Assembly (NCBI RefSeq): GCF_002013895.1
Contig: NZ_MAFQ01000008.1
Coordinates: 244,049-308,048 of the forward strand
Direction of reading: 5' to 3'
Origin: Mycobacteroides franklinii
GTDB taxonomy: Bacteria > Actinomycetota > Actinomycetes > Mycobacteriales > Mycobacteriaceae
Length of the DNA: 64,000 bases
In this document: piece after piece, positions 34,815 through 44,600 of the stretch
Layout: each line of letters begins with the position of its first letter
Numbering within the stretch: the first letter of the stretch is position 1
Made by a program: the position numbers and the translations under genes
The notes under the pieces: generated by a model
The model's input: only the letters and a program-made list of their open reading frames with translations
Database searches by the model: none
Told to the model about the DNA's origin: nothing

Positions 34815-35738
34815 GTGCCCGCTGCCAAGAATGAATCCCAGGCCCTCGGCGATCTCGCCGCACGGCAGCTAGCCAATGCCACCAAGACCGTCCCGCAGCT
34901 CTCGACGATCACCCCGCGCTGGCTGCTTCACCTCCTCAACTGGGTCCCCGTCGAGGCCGGTATCTACCGGGTCAACCGCGTGATCAATCCCGACAAGGTC
35001 GCGATCCACAGCGAAGAGCAGGGTGAGGGTGAGGCCCCGCTGCCGCAGACCTACGTCGACTACGAGACCAACCCGCGCGAGTACACGCTGCGGACCATCT
35101 CGACGCTGCTCGATATCAACACCCGGGTCTCTGATCTGTACTCCAGCCCGCACGACCAGATCGCCCAGCAGCTGCGCCTGACCATCGAGTCCATCAAGGA
35201 ACGTCAGGAAAGCGAGCTCATCAACAACGCCGAGTACGGCCTGCTGGCCCAGGCGACCCCGGAGCAGACCATCAAGACGCTCGGTGGCGCCCCCACCCCG
35301 GATGACCTGGATGCCCTGATCACCAAGGTCTGGAAGACCCCCGGCTTCTTCTTGACGCACCCCTTGGGCGTGGCAGCGTTCGGCCGTGAGGCCACCCGCC
35401 GCGGCGTGCCGCCCGTGGTCGTCAGCCTGTTCGGCGCCCAGTTCATCACGTGGCGCGGCATCCCCATCATCCCGTCGGACAAGGTTCCCGTGAAGGACGC
35501 CAAGACCAAGTTCCTGCTGGTGCGCACCGGCGAGGAGCGCCAGGGCGTCGTCGGTCTGTTCCAGCCCGGCCTGGTCGGCGAGCAGGCACCCGGTCTGTCG
35601 GTGCGGTTCACCGGGATCAACCGGTCGGCTATCGCCTCGTACCTCGTCACCCTGTATTCGTCGCTGGCTGTGCTGACTGATGACGCACTGGCCGTTCTCG
35701 ACGATGTGCAGGTGGACAAGTTCCATGTCTACAAGTGA
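34815..35738 (+). CDS. Family 2A encapsulin shell protein (SrpI/MMP-I type)
   Basis: 307 residues, start GTG 34815 after a perfect AGGAGG. An HK97-fold capsid-like protein of the encapsulin family 2A, known as SrpI or mycobacterial major membrane protein I. Recognised by QLSTITPRWLLHLLNWVPVE, the extended N-arm, YVDYETNPREYTLRTISTLLDI, RGVPPVVVSLFGAQFITWRGIPIIPSDK and the end SYLVTLYSSLAVLTDDALAVLDDVQVDKFHVYK. Family 2A shells form nanocompartments around a cysteine desulfurase, and that gene follows with a 14-bp overlap. Expected role: sulfur storage or controlled sulfur transfer. Confidence 0.9.
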   Translation: MPAAKNESQALGDLAARQLANATKTVPQLSTITPRWLLHLLNWVPVEAGIYRVNRVINPDKVAIHSEEQGEGEAPLPQTYVDYETNPREYTLRTISTLLDINTRVSDLYSSPHDQIAQQLRLTIESIKERQESELINNAEYGLLAQATPEQTIKTLGGAPTPDDLDALITKVWKTPGFFLTHPLGVAAFGREATRRGVPPVVVSLFGAQFITWRGIPIIPSDKVPVKDAKTKFLLVRTGEERQGVVGLFQPGLVGEQAPGLSVRFTGINRSAIASYLVTLYSSLAVLTDDALAVLDDVQVDKFHVYK

Positions 35739-37605
35739 CGCGATTCCCGTAACCGACAGCCCACCTGGCTTCCCATCTGCGGCGGAGCTGTCGGCGTTGG
35801 CGACCCAATTGTTCTGGGAAGCAACACCTACCGGCGCTCCGGGTATCGACACCCCGGGCCCGGCGGTACCCGTCGCACCCCGGGGCAACGTCCCGGACGC
35901 GACGGCCGGATCCTCCGCGGCGGCCACGGCAGGTTCCCTGGCCAGTCCGTACGCACCGGCACCTGTGGCGGACGCGCTGTCGACCGCCACGGTGGCCCCA
36001 CCGGTCGCGGCCTTCAGCTCGGCCGCGCCCGACGGCGTTCCCGGTGCCGTACCGGTGGCTCCGCGTGGTGGCGGTGGCGATCTGACTTCGGGTACATCAG
36101 CGGCGCATACCGCGGCAACGGGTTATCCGACGACGGGGCTGTCCGACTTCGCGGTTCCTGCCGGGCTGGTACCAACGATCCCCGGGGTACTCGCCACCCC
36201 TTCGGTGAACTCGGTGGCCCCGGCCACCGCGTCACCCCGGGTGGCTCCGCACTCCCAGGCACCGGCCGTACCGGACCTGGGTTGGACGAGCCCGGCCGCA
36301 CCGACTGGCGGCGATGAGTCGAACTACTACTTCCTGGGCGGTGCACCGGTTGCGGCACCGATCCATGAAGACGCGCGCGCCTTCGACGTCGCCTCGATTC
36401 GGGCCGACTTTCCGATTCTGTCCGAGACCGTCAACGGCAAGCCGCTGATCTGGTTCGACAACGCGGCAACCACCCAGAAACCGCAGTCGGTGATCGATCG
36501 CCTGGTGCACTTCTATCAGCACGAGAACTCGAATATCCACCGTGCCGCACATGAATTGGCAGCACGCGCCACCGATGCCTACGAGGACGCCCGCGGTGCG
36601 GCGCGTAAGTTCCTGGGCGCCGAGGCGGACGAGAACATCATTTTCGTGCGCGGGGCCACCGAGGCCATCAACCTGGTGGCGCACGCCTGGGGCGGCAAGA
36701 ACCTGGGGCACGGCGACGAGATCGTCATCACCCACCTCGAGCATCACGCCAATATCGTTCCGTGGCAATTGATTGCGCAGAAGACCGGCGCCATCATCAA
36801 GGTGGCCCCGGTGGACGATGCCGGTAACCTGCTGCTGTCCGAGCTGGAGGACCTCGTCGGTCCGCGCACCAAACTGGTTGCGGCCACTCAGGTTTCCAAT
36901 GCCTTGGGCACCGTGACACCCGCCAAGCAGATCGTCGAGATCGCGCACCGCTATGGCGCACGCGTGCTCATCGACGGTGCGCAATCGGTACCGCACCTGG
37001 CCGTCAACCTGCAGGAGCTCGGCGCCGATTTCTTCGTCTTCTCGGGCCACAAGATCTACGGGCCCACCGGAATCGGTGTGCTGTACGGCAGCGAGGACGC
37101 GCTGGCGGAGACTCCGCCGTGGCAGGGCGGCGGCAACATGATCGCCGACGTGACCCTGCAGCGCGCGGTGTTCCAGGGTCCGCCCAACAAGTTCGAGGCC
37201 GGCACCGGCAACATCGCCGACGCCGTCGGACTGGGTGAGGCACTGCGGTATGTGGAGCGCATCGGCATCGACCGGATCGCCGAATACGAACACGCACTGC
37301 TGGAGTACGCGACGCCACGGCTGGCCGCGATCCCCGGCGTGACGCTGGTGGGGACGGCCGATCACAAGGCGTCCGTGCTGTCGTTCGTCCTCGACGGGCA
37401 TGATCCGGTGGAGGTCGGCAAGGCACTGAACGCCGACGGCATCGCGGTGCGTGCCGGGCACCACTGCGCGCAGCCGATCCTGCGCCGGCTGGGGCTGGAG
37501 CAGACGGTGCGGCCATCGTTCGCGTTCTACAACACCTTCGACGAGATCGACGTCTTCATCGATGCCGTGCGGCGGCTCGCGGAAAGTGGTGGCCCCAAGG
37601 CCTAG
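35725..37605 (+). CDS. Encapsulin cargo cysteine desulfurase with long disordered N-terminal domain
   Basis: 626 residues from ATG 35725, overlapping the shell gene. Residues 1-220 are Ala/Pro/Ser-rich and disordered, the known place of the cargo-loading domain in family 2A systems. AVPVAPRG occurs twice, at 47-54 and 108-115. The C-terminal 400 residues are a group II (SufS-like) cysteine desulfurase: NAATTQKP, the PLP Lys443 in FSGHKIYGPTG and catalytic Cys581 in AGHHCAQP. It takes sulfur from cysteine, giving alanine, inside the shell. The start at 35680 is less likely because it precedes the overlap without a ribosome site. Confidence 0.9.
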   Translation: MSTSDAIPVTDSPPGFPSAAELSALATQLFWEATPTGAPGIDTPGPAVPVAPRGNVPDATAGSSAAATAGSLASPYAPAPVADALSTATVAPPVAAFSSAAPDGVPGAVPVAPRGGGGDLTSGTSAAHTAATGYPTTGLSDFAVPAGLVPTIPGVLATPSVNSVAPATASPRVAPHSQAPAVPDLGWTSPAAPTGGDESNYYFLGGAPVAAPIHEDARAFDVASIRADFPILSETVNGKPLIWFDNAATTQKPQSVIDRLVHFYQHENSNIHRAAHELAARATDAYEDARGAARKFLGAEADENIIFVRGATEAINLVAHAWGGKNLGHGDEIVITHLEHHANIVPWQLIAQKTGAIIKVAPVDDAGNLLLSELEDLVGPRTKLVAATQVSNALGTVTPAKQIVEIAHRYGARVLIDGAQSVPHLAVNLQELGADFFVFSGHKIYGPTGIGVLYGSEDALAETPPWQGGGNMIADVTLQRAVFQGPPNKFEAGTGNIADAVGLGEALRYVERIGIDRIAEYEHALLEYATPRLAAIPGVTLVGTADHKASVLSFVLDGHDPVEVGKALNADGIAVRAGHHCAQPILRRLGLEQTVRPSFAFYNTFDEIDVFIDAVRRLAESGGPKA

Positions 37606-37623
37606 GGCCTTGGGGTTCCGCTG

Positions 37624-38256
37624 TCAGCCTGCGGGACTGAAGGTACGTTGTCCCGGCTCCGGCGGCCCGTCGGCAGGTGCATTGGCGGGGCCGGACGAAG
37701 GACCACTGAAAGTCGTTTGTCCGGGTTCCGGAGGCCCAGCGGTGGGTGAAGGTCCGCTGAACGTGGATTGCCCAGGCTCCGGGGGAGCGTCTCCCGGGGT
37801 GGGGTACGGCGCGGAGCGGGCCGGATAGCCGGGTCCAGGTACCGGGTCCGACGGATCTCCAGCGCCACGGTTGGGATTGGTGCAGATCGTGCCCTCGCAC
37901 GGGACCATCGAACCGTCACCATTCGGGTTGGGGATCAGGACAACCGTCGACGTCCCGGGTCTTTGGCCAGGCGCTTGAGACGGCACAGTGGCGATGCGCT
38001 CCCCACTACCAGGCTGCGCGGGTACCGAACTGCTCGACGTCGTAGCGCTCGGCGCGGTGCTGCCTGCCGGCTCCGGAGCTGAGCTGTCGCCGCTCCTGAT
38101 CACCAGGGCCGCGCCGACCGCGATAATGGCCACCGCCGCGCCTACTAGAGCGATCAGTACCGGGGGCTGTCGGTACCAGGGTGCTACCTCGTCGGCTTCT
38201 CGCCCGGACTTCTGGTCATCGAAGTCTGGGTGTTCTGCAGAGTCTGGGTATGACAT
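37624..38256 (-). CDS. Single-pass membrane protein with Pro-rich repeats
   Basis: 210 residues from ATG 38256 (MSYPDSAEHPDF). An acidic cytoplasmic N-terminus of about 30 residues, one TM near 35-57 (after PWYRQPP), then a Ser/Thr/Pro-rich extracytoplasmic region. One potential disulfide pair is in VPCEGTICTNPN. The C-terminus carries three near-identical repeats: PPEPGQSTFSGPSP, PPEPGQTTFSGPSS and PPEPGQRTFSPAG. Such tails often span the peptidoglycan. Function unknown. Convergent with the desulfurase gene. Confidence 0.75.
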   Translation of the reverse strand: MSYPDSAEHPDFDDQKSGREADEVAPWYRQPPVLIALVGAAVAIIAVGAALVIRSGDSSAPEPAGSTAPSATTSSSSVPAQPGSGERIATVPSQAPGQRPGTSTVVLIPNPNGDGSMVPCEGTICTNPNRGAGDPSDPVPGPGYPARSAPYPTPGDAPPEPGQSTFSGPSPTAGPPEPGQTTFSGPSSGPANAPADGPPEPGQRTFSPAG

Positions 38257-38319
38257 TTCCGCAGCGTACAAGACCCGGAGCGCAGTGCCCGGTTCCGCGA
38301 CCACCGCTTGTGTCGATGA

Positions 38320-38622
38320 CTACCTCACCCCGCCCACCACAGTCAGCAACACCGCAGAGTCTTCAACTGCCGTAAGGTCATGGCGCTCTTGCAGAATGAC
38401 CACATAGTCACCGGCGGCGACCGCAACGCAAACGGCTGCCGTCGCGAGCTCAACTCGCCCACGCAGTACCAACAAGGTTGCCTCGCCCGGGTTTTCGTGT
38501 TCGGCAAGCTTGCGGCCGGCCGCAAGCGCCAGTACTGCTGCCTCAGCACGTGCCCGCTGCCGCCATGCACTGTGCCGCCCGGCCGCTAGCCGCGTTCCGC
38601 GCAGCGTCCACCCGCTCATCAC
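38320..38622 (-). CDS. Small cupin-domain protein
   Basis: 100 residues forming a single cupin barrel. Motif 1-like segment is LAEHENPGEATLLVLRGRVEL with a His and a Glu, and motif 2-like is GDYVVILQERHDLTAVED. The metal set looks reduced to about two or three ligands (His, Glu, His). It may sense or bind a small molecule. Start ATG 38622 or 38619. It lies divergently from OsmC with about 90 bases between. Confidence 0.7.
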   Translation of the reverse strand: MMSGWTLRGTRLAAGRHSAWRQRARAEAAVLALAAGRKLAEHENPGEATLLVLRGRVELATAAVCVAVAAGDYVVILQERHDLTAVEDSAVLLTVVGGVR

Positions 38623-38714
38623 CCAGGGCCGTTATCGAGATGACCTCCATGACTACTAAATAGGACTACGTCCCCGGGGATTGGATTCACCGCGGACGCA
38701 ACCCTCCACCCAGG

Positions 38715-39263
38715 ATGTCGATGCCGCTACCGTTGTTACCCGTGACTGCCTCGACAACCTCTCTCAATGCGATTACCGATGCGACCCGGGCGGCTGTCGC
38801 CGACAAACCGGCCGCGGCGACGGTGGTCTTCAAGGCATCCGCTCAACCGGAGGGCACGGTCGGCAGTGAGATCACCCTGGGTAAGTACCGCGTGCACGTC
38901 GATGAGCCGCCAAGCCTCGGTGGGCAGAACACCGCACCCAACCCTGTCGAGTACTACCTCGCCTCGCTGTTGTCATGCCAAGTAGTGACCTACCGATTCT
39001 GGGCTGAAAGGCTTGGGATTCAGGTTGATTCGCTGAGCGCAAGCGCCGAGGGCGACCTGGATGTGCGCGGCTTCTTCGGCCTGGACGACACCATCCGGCC
39101 CGGCTTCCAGCAGATCCGTGTCACCGTGACGGTCTCCGGACCGGACAGCGACGAGCGGTACCGCGAACTCCAGGAGACTGTCGACGCCCACTGCCCGGTA
39201 CTGGATCTGACCACCGGCTCCACCCCCGTGCACACCACGCTGGTCACCCGCCCGCGGTCGTAA
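38715..39263 (+). CDS. OsmC-family peroxiredoxin-like protein
   Basis: 182 residues of the OsmC/Ohr superfamily. The two redox cysteines are in LASLLSCQVVTYR and TVDAHCPVLDLT. The general OsmC layout is present: a PNPVEYYLASLL helix start and a VTVTVSGPDSDERYRELQE strand-helix. It reduces organic peroxides or thiol stress in known members. Start ATG 38715 with weak Shine-Dalgarno; later Met17-type starts are possible. Given the nearby sulfur-handling encapsulin, a thiol-redox role is plausible but unproven. Confidence 0.82.
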   Translation: MSMPLPLLPVTASTTSLNAITDATRAAVADKPAAATVVFKASAQPEGTVGSEITLGKYRVHVDEPPSLGGQNTAPNPVEYYLASLLSCQVVTYRFWAERLGIQVDSLSASAEGDLDVRGFFGLDDTIRPGFQQIRVTVTVSGPDSDERYRELQETVDAHCPVLDLTTGSTPVHTTLVTRPRS

Positions 39264-39265
39264 TG

Positions 39266-39718
39266 TCAGAGGAGTGGTCGGCCCGGCCGATCGAGAACTC
39301 CCCCGAATGCGGTGGAGAGCGCGCCGAAGACGGTCAGGAGTGCGAGCCCCAGCACTGCCCACACCACCCACAGAAGCCAGCGCAGCACCCTGCGCCGCCC
39401 GGCGTCAGGGCCACGCCCGCAGATGGGTAGGCGCCGGCTAGCACCGATCACCGCCACGGCAAGTATGGATCCAAGAGCGGTGGCCACCCCGGCGGGGATC
39501 ACCTGGGTGAGACCGATCAGGACGCTAAACACCACCCCAGCGACCCCCAGCAAGGTCACTCCGATACGGGTCGTGTGCCGCGCCGCCTGGAGGGGGCTGT
39601 ACGCCTCGCTGTCCACCCGGCATTTGATGATCCAGACCAAAAGCAATGCGATATATGCCCAGCCCAGAGAATCCACGACGAACGCCAAAGGACCGTAGCG
39701 CATTGTGCTCACCTGCAC
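39266..39718 (-). CDS. Small polytopic membrane protein
   Basis: 150 residues with four predicted transmembrane helices (about 9-28, 52-72, 80-95 and 118-142) and a basic cytoplasmic loop (GRGPDAGRRRVLRW). I do not recognise the family. Stop is 2 bases from the OsmC stop; convergent. Start ATG 39718 or 39703. It is the last chromosomal gene before the left attachment site. Confidence 0.6.
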   Translation of the reverse strand: MQVSTMRYGPLAFVVDSLGWAYIALLLVWIIKCRVDSEAYSPLQAARHTTRIGVTLLGVAGVVFSVLIGLTQVIPAGVATALGSILAVAVIGASRRLPICGRGPDAGRRRVLRWLLWVVWAVLGLALLTVFGALSTAFGGVLDRPGRPLL

Positions 39719-40020
39719 AGGATCTCAGGGACGCCTTGCAGCTCGGATAGGTGTCCATTCTTGGCACCCCGAATCTGGAGTACCCGCCCGGAGACGACGA
39801 GATCGGCGACAGCAACCCCGTAGTGTTGGACGTAAACGTCACGCGGCGCCAAGCCACATCCCGTCGCCCCCACCAGGTTAGGCAGTCAGCGCGCGACACG
39901 CCGCCCGAGCGGCGTACCCATTCCCGACCCTAAGTGGCAAGGTGTGGCATTTCGGTATTTCCGGCATCTCGCTTGACGCCGAGAATGTGCCCTGAAATTC
40001 CCTCTAGCAGGGACTTTATG
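39719..40020. other. Intergenic stretch left of the attachment site
   Basis: About 300 bases without a convincing gene. GTGGCAAGG and GTGTGGCA occur at about 39930-39950 and recur inside element A near 40183-40200, so they may be integrase arm sites. A short CCCT-CTAGC-AGGG hairpin lies just before the repeat. Confidence 0.4.
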
Positions 40021-40076
40021 GCGGTGGCGGAGGGATTTGAACCCCCGGACGGTGTTAGCCGTCTCTCGCTTTCAAG
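40021..40076. repeat. Left attachment site: 56-bp tRNA-Ser(UGA) 3'-half copy
   Basis: Fifty-six bases identical to 48991-49046, starting GCGGTGGCGGAGGGATTTGA and ending CTCTCGCTTTCAAG. On the minus strand this is the anticodon 3' side, variable arm, T-arm and acceptor of a tRNA-Ser(UGA). The 5' half of the tRNA is absent to the right. It marks the left end of element A. Confidence 0.85.
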
Positions 40077-40287
40077 ATACCTCGAACTGGGTGTCCGTCA
40101 GTAAGGTGGCGTCGCCTGGGACGTCCTGACGAGCGCTACAGCCTTCCGCTGAAGGTGCATGCCGGACGCGATAGTGGCAGGAGTGTGGCAAGGTCCACCA
40201 CCGCGATACCCACGGTGCACCCGCCTGTCTCGGCGTGTCGCGATAGGTCACTGGCACACAGCGCATGTCCGCGAGACGCTCACTTCC

Positions 40288-40488
40288 ATGAACGAAAACA
40301 GTGCAGAGCAAGTCCGCCTGTACACCTTGGAAGAGGCAGCCGAACAGTTGCGGGTGAGTCGGGAATGCCTGTATCGGATGCGTCGGCGCGGACAGCTGAC
40401 CGTGGTGAAATTCGGCCGGCGGACTTTAGTCGAGCCCGCTGAACTAGACCGCGTGATCGCAGCCGCCCGGACGAACCCGGCGGCATAG
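40288..40488 (+). CDS. Excisionase-like helix-turn-helix protein
   Basis: 66 residues from ATG 40288. The winged-helix MerR/Xis motif is LYTLEEAAEQLRVSRECLYRMRRRGQLTVVKFGRRTLVEPAELDRVI, split here into recognition helix (SRECLYRMRRRG) and wing (VKFGRRTLV). Typical of recombination directionality factors and short regulators of integrative elements. It lies 212 bases inside the left attachment repeat. The longer ORF from 40159 has no support. Confidence 0.75.
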   Translation: MNENSAEQVRLYTLEEAAEQLRVSRECLYRMRRRGQLTVVKFGRRTLVEPAELDRVIAAARTNPAA

Positions 40489-40520
40489 CAGTGATCGAAT
40501 GCCCGGCAAGCTGGGCGATT

Positions 40521-41609
40521 TCAAACTGCGCTTCCGGTGGGTGCTGCGAGATCGGTGACATTATCTTTGATTTGGTGGCGCTCTCCAGCGTGTTCGATTG
40601 AGAGTTCTCCGTATTGTGCGTCAGGCATTGATGTCACGAGGGCTGTGGAGTTATTCGGCAGTTGACGGGAGACCAGCGAGTCGGCAGAGTCCACACGGGT
40701 CCAGTTTTCGTTACCGAACTGCCAAATCGATAGTTTTCCAACAGCATCGGGGTGTTTGCAGGCGCGAGAGTAGGTGGTGACGCGAAGCATATCGTCGGTG
40801 TCCCACCATAGATTCTTGATCGTGGTCATGGTGTCTGGATCACCAACGGGCGGCAACACGGTTGATGTCGCAGTGCCTGTGGTGACGACGCCGACCGTTC
40901 CGGTGGAACATGCGCCCGCCCGAAACACCGGGTACGCCACTTGCCGACCGTTGCTGCTAGAGATCGCCCCTGCAAAGAGTGCACCATCTACTACGCCGGC
41001 CGATTGAGTGTGACCATCCCTGGTCACCATGACTTCTTTCGGCGCCGGAACGGCGCCGAAACCCGGGTGAGGCTGCTGCGGGGCTACGGCGGACTGCGCG
41101 AAGACTGCAATGCCATTGTGGTAACTGATTAGCTGAGGTGCCCGGCTGGGATCAATCAGTGGGTCGACCTCGTCAACCGTCAAGGGGGCACTCGGGATTG
41201 ACAGGTCAGTCGAGACTATCCGATTAGGAGCTTGCCACCAGGAGACCTTATCTCCGCCGCCTGAGAACACACGGTCCGTGGCAGCTTCGATGACCCGCGT
41301 ACTCCCTGCGATCCCTACCGCCACGATCTGCCTATTCGGGATAGCGGCGGCCACGTAATTGCCGCTCGAGGTGAAGACCGGCTGGCCCGGCGTAGATGGT
41401 GTCGAGGCGGTATTCACCACCACGCCGTTGCGCACAATGCCAATCTCAGCGGCGGTTGTGTACGCAAAGACATCGTCCGAGGCTGGTGCAGCTGGCTCAG
41501 TCGACAGCAACGAGCGCTCCTGGGGAACGCCGCAACTGATTAACAGCATGAACAAAGCCGTTACGGCGGGCATGGCGCGGAAGCGAAATCGGTTGTGTTC
41601 CATAGACAT
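40521..41609 (-). CDS. Predicted lipoprotein with beta-propeller-like repeats
   Basis: 362 residues. A signal peptide and lipobox LISC (Cys26) give a surface lipoprotein. The mature part has repeated beta-strand units (FAYTTAAEIGIVRNG, VFTSSGNYVAAAIPNRQIVAVG, VAYPVFRAG), suggesting a propeller similar to LpqB-like sensors. It is the gene after the large membrane/GH19 protein, with a five-base gap, so they may act together at the cell wall. Ends with a flexible tail. Function unknown. Confidence 0.65.
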   Translation of the reverse strand: MSMEHNRFRFRAMPAVTALFMLLISCGVPQERSLLSTEPAAPASDDVFAYTTAAEIGIVRNGVVVNTASTPSTPGQPVFTSSGNYVAAAIPNRQIVAVGIAGSTRVIEAATDRVFSGGGDKVSWWQAPNRIVSTDLSIPSAPLTVDEVDPLIDPSRAPQLISYHNGIAVFAQSAVAPQQPHPGFGAVPAPKEVMVTRDGHTQSAGVVDGALFAGAISSSNGRQVAYPVFRAGACSTGTVGVVTTGTATSTVLPPVGDPDTMTTIKNLWWDTDDMLRVTTYSRACKHPDAVGKLSIWQFGNENWTRVDSADSLVSRQLPNNSTALVTSMPDAQYGELSIEHAGERHQIKDNVTDLAAPTGSAV

Positions 41610-41614
41610 GGTTT

Positions 41615-44600
41615 CTATTGCAGGGTGGCCATTGCAGTGTCGAAGTACTGTTGACGCTCGGCGAAACCTGTCAGACCACCATTGATGGCCCGCGTAACGG
41701 AAGCGAAGTCTCCCGCCTCGGCTGCCTGGTTGAGGGTCATATTGGTGCCATCAGGATTCTGGAGTATTAGGCCGTTTGCACCGACCGGCGCGTGGTTGTT
41801 CCAAAACCAGGTGGCAACAGCGAATTCGTGCTCGGGAGAGGCAGCCAAATCAGGGTCGCCAGTGAGGTCAAGCCCCAGTGCCTGCCCCGCTGCTTGATAG
41901 TTGCCGCGGCCTGTGAGCTGAATAGGGCCCCGTCCCCGGAAACGGTACCCATCGCCAGGTTGGGTGTTACCCAATGTGGCTGAGGAGTTGGTATATCCAT
42001 CCGGGGTATTAGGGTCGTGGGCAGCATTGGGCCCAAACGTAACCCCGGCGTATTCCGGCCCATACATCTCCGTCGCCGACTGCATACCTCGTAACTCGTA
42101 ATCGAATTTGAACTCTCCCGACTCCACCGCGAAGGTACCAAGGAACGCAGAGCGCGATTCCTTTGAAGTCATTCCCGCGCTCCGCATAGCGTCATTGAGC
42201 GGACCAACCTTACGGTTAACGTCCTCCATCGGAAGCGTCGGATAGATCTCGTGTAGCTGCTCAGGTGTAATTAGAGCTGGCTCAGGTGGTGCAGGAGCCT
42301 TGGCCAGCAGCGCATTCGGATCAATGAACCGCGGCGTCACGCCTTGACCACCAGGGTCGCCGCCGATGTCTGCGGGGCCGCTCGTAGCGACTTCCCACCC
42401 GACCATCTCAGCTGGCGCTTCACCTGCCGCCTCCGTCGGCACTCCTCCCGAGCCCATGCCGCTGACCGAATTCACCGCACCGGATACCTGGGAGACACCG
42501 CTAGCGACCTGCCCGACCCCCTCAGTGCCCTTCGACACAGTGTCATTGAGCTGGGTGAACTGCTCGGTTTGCGGTTTCAGTTGCGGGTTGGCGTCCCCGA
42601 CCGCCTGGGCGACTTGATCTGCTTCTCCCTGCGCAGTTTTCACGATCTGACTACCCGCATTCACAGCATCGGCAGTGCCCTGAATGCCTTGCGAGACACC
42701 CTGCACCACCGTGATCGCATCTTGCGGGTTCACCGCACCAGACTGCGCAGACGAGGCCAACGAGGCACCCGCTTGCGCGGCCGAACCGAAACCTTGAGCG
42801 GCCTGCCCCGACGACTCGCCGATCTGCTGCCCGGACTGCACATAGGTCTGCACATCACCCGGAAGACCCTGCACCGCTTGGGATGCATCCTTACCGAGCG
42901 CCTGAGTATCCGGGCCCTGCTCCTGCTCGTCCTGCTTACGCCGCCGCGTCGACGCCGCACCGAGTAGCAGCGAAGCCAGGTCGGTGTTCTGCGACTGATC
43001 GTCGCGGTCGCCCTGCTCGTCCTTGTCGTCCTTCTTCTTGTCCTTCGACGGGAACTTCGTCGACTGCTGCTGCTTCTGGTTCTGTTTATTCTGCTGCAGC
43101 TGCTTGGTCAGATCGTCAATGCGCTGCTGATCCTGGCCGGACTGCTGCTGTTTCTCCTGCAGCTGGCGCATCAGGTCATCGATCTTCTGCTGATCCGACT
43201 GCTGCGGCTGCTGATTGGGCTCCTGCCCCGCATCTTGTTGCGGCGGCTGCTGTTGAGGTGGCTGTTGCGCCGGCTGCTGCCCGCCCTGATTCGGTTGACC
43301 ACCTTGCGATCCGGGGTTGGCTTGTCCACCGTTGAAATCAGGATTCGGCTTACCCGGCCCCTGGGTATACGGCGTGGCGTTCTGATAATCCGGGATCTGA
43401 GTGCCGTGTGCCGGCTGATCCCAACCCTGCTGCGGCCCCTGCTGCCCACTGGACCCCTGAACACCGTTGTTACTGACCGACGGAGCCTGAGTGTTGTAGA
43501 TCGAGATACCCGAATTTTGATCTAGCGGGGCTTGATTGGAGCCGTAGTTACCGCCCTGATAGTCCGGCATCTGGTTGGGCATCTGCGGCGGCTGAAACTG
43601 CGAAGCATCAGGCCCATACGAGTTCGATCCATTCGACCCGCCCCCGCAATCGGGCGGGCACTGCGCATGCGCCTGCGGCACCGTCGCCGGAGTGAACCAA
43701 CCCAGGCCCAGACCGCCGGCCGAGAACATCAATAGCGCGACAACACCCGTGGTCGCAGCCGCCTTATGCGAGGCATCGGTAGCCCATTTCCACAGACCCG
43801 CAAGACCTTTCCACCACCCCAAGTTCGACCCGATAGCCCACGCCAGGACCGCGGCGATAGCGGCGACAGCGGGCAACACCTCCGCGCCGGTGATCCACAC
43901 ATACAGCCGCGGAGTGATCCCAGCCGTCAGCAGCACCAACCCCAAACCACCGCCAACAAGGGCAGCCACCAGACCCGGATGCCACAGCCCGTCCTGGGCC
44001 CCGCGCTTGCCGGCTGCGCGGTCGCGCTCAACGAGCAGACCGGAGTCGGTGAGGGCTTCCTTAACCAACCCGGTCAGGTACTGGCCGCCGGTGAACAGCG
44101 CAGCGCCAGTCAGCACCGCAACCAGCATCTGACCAATTCCGAGCGAGAGCGACCACTGGCTTTCACCGGTCAGGTCCCGCCACCAGCTGGCGTAACCCCC
44201 ACGGAAGGTCCACCACATGCCCAGCGCCCCAACGATGACCGCCCCCGACGCGACCACCGCCAACACCGGCTCCGCCAAACGTTCCTTCGCCCCATCAAAC
44301 AGCGCCGCGATGATCGGTCGGGCACCCCACATCGCGAGCTTGATTCCGCCGCCGAGGGCCGTCATACCCAGCAGCAACAACCCGGCCCAGCTGATCAGGT
44401 CTGCGGCACCATCACCACTGCGGTACAGGTGGTGCAGCGCGGCCACCGCACCAACCACCAGGACACCCCCAGCAGCGAAAGCAGCCAACCGGCGACCCGT
44501 GTCGTGTTCGGGGCTGGATTGGTGAGCACGATCACGCGCGGGCAACTCTTGCGTCGCCGCACTTGAACGCGCCAAATCGCGGCAGTCCGTCACCGCCGTC

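Noticed and set aside
43040..43300. CTGCTGCTG-type repeats
   Set aside because: They are Gln codons of the stalk of the membrane/GH19 protein read on the other strand.
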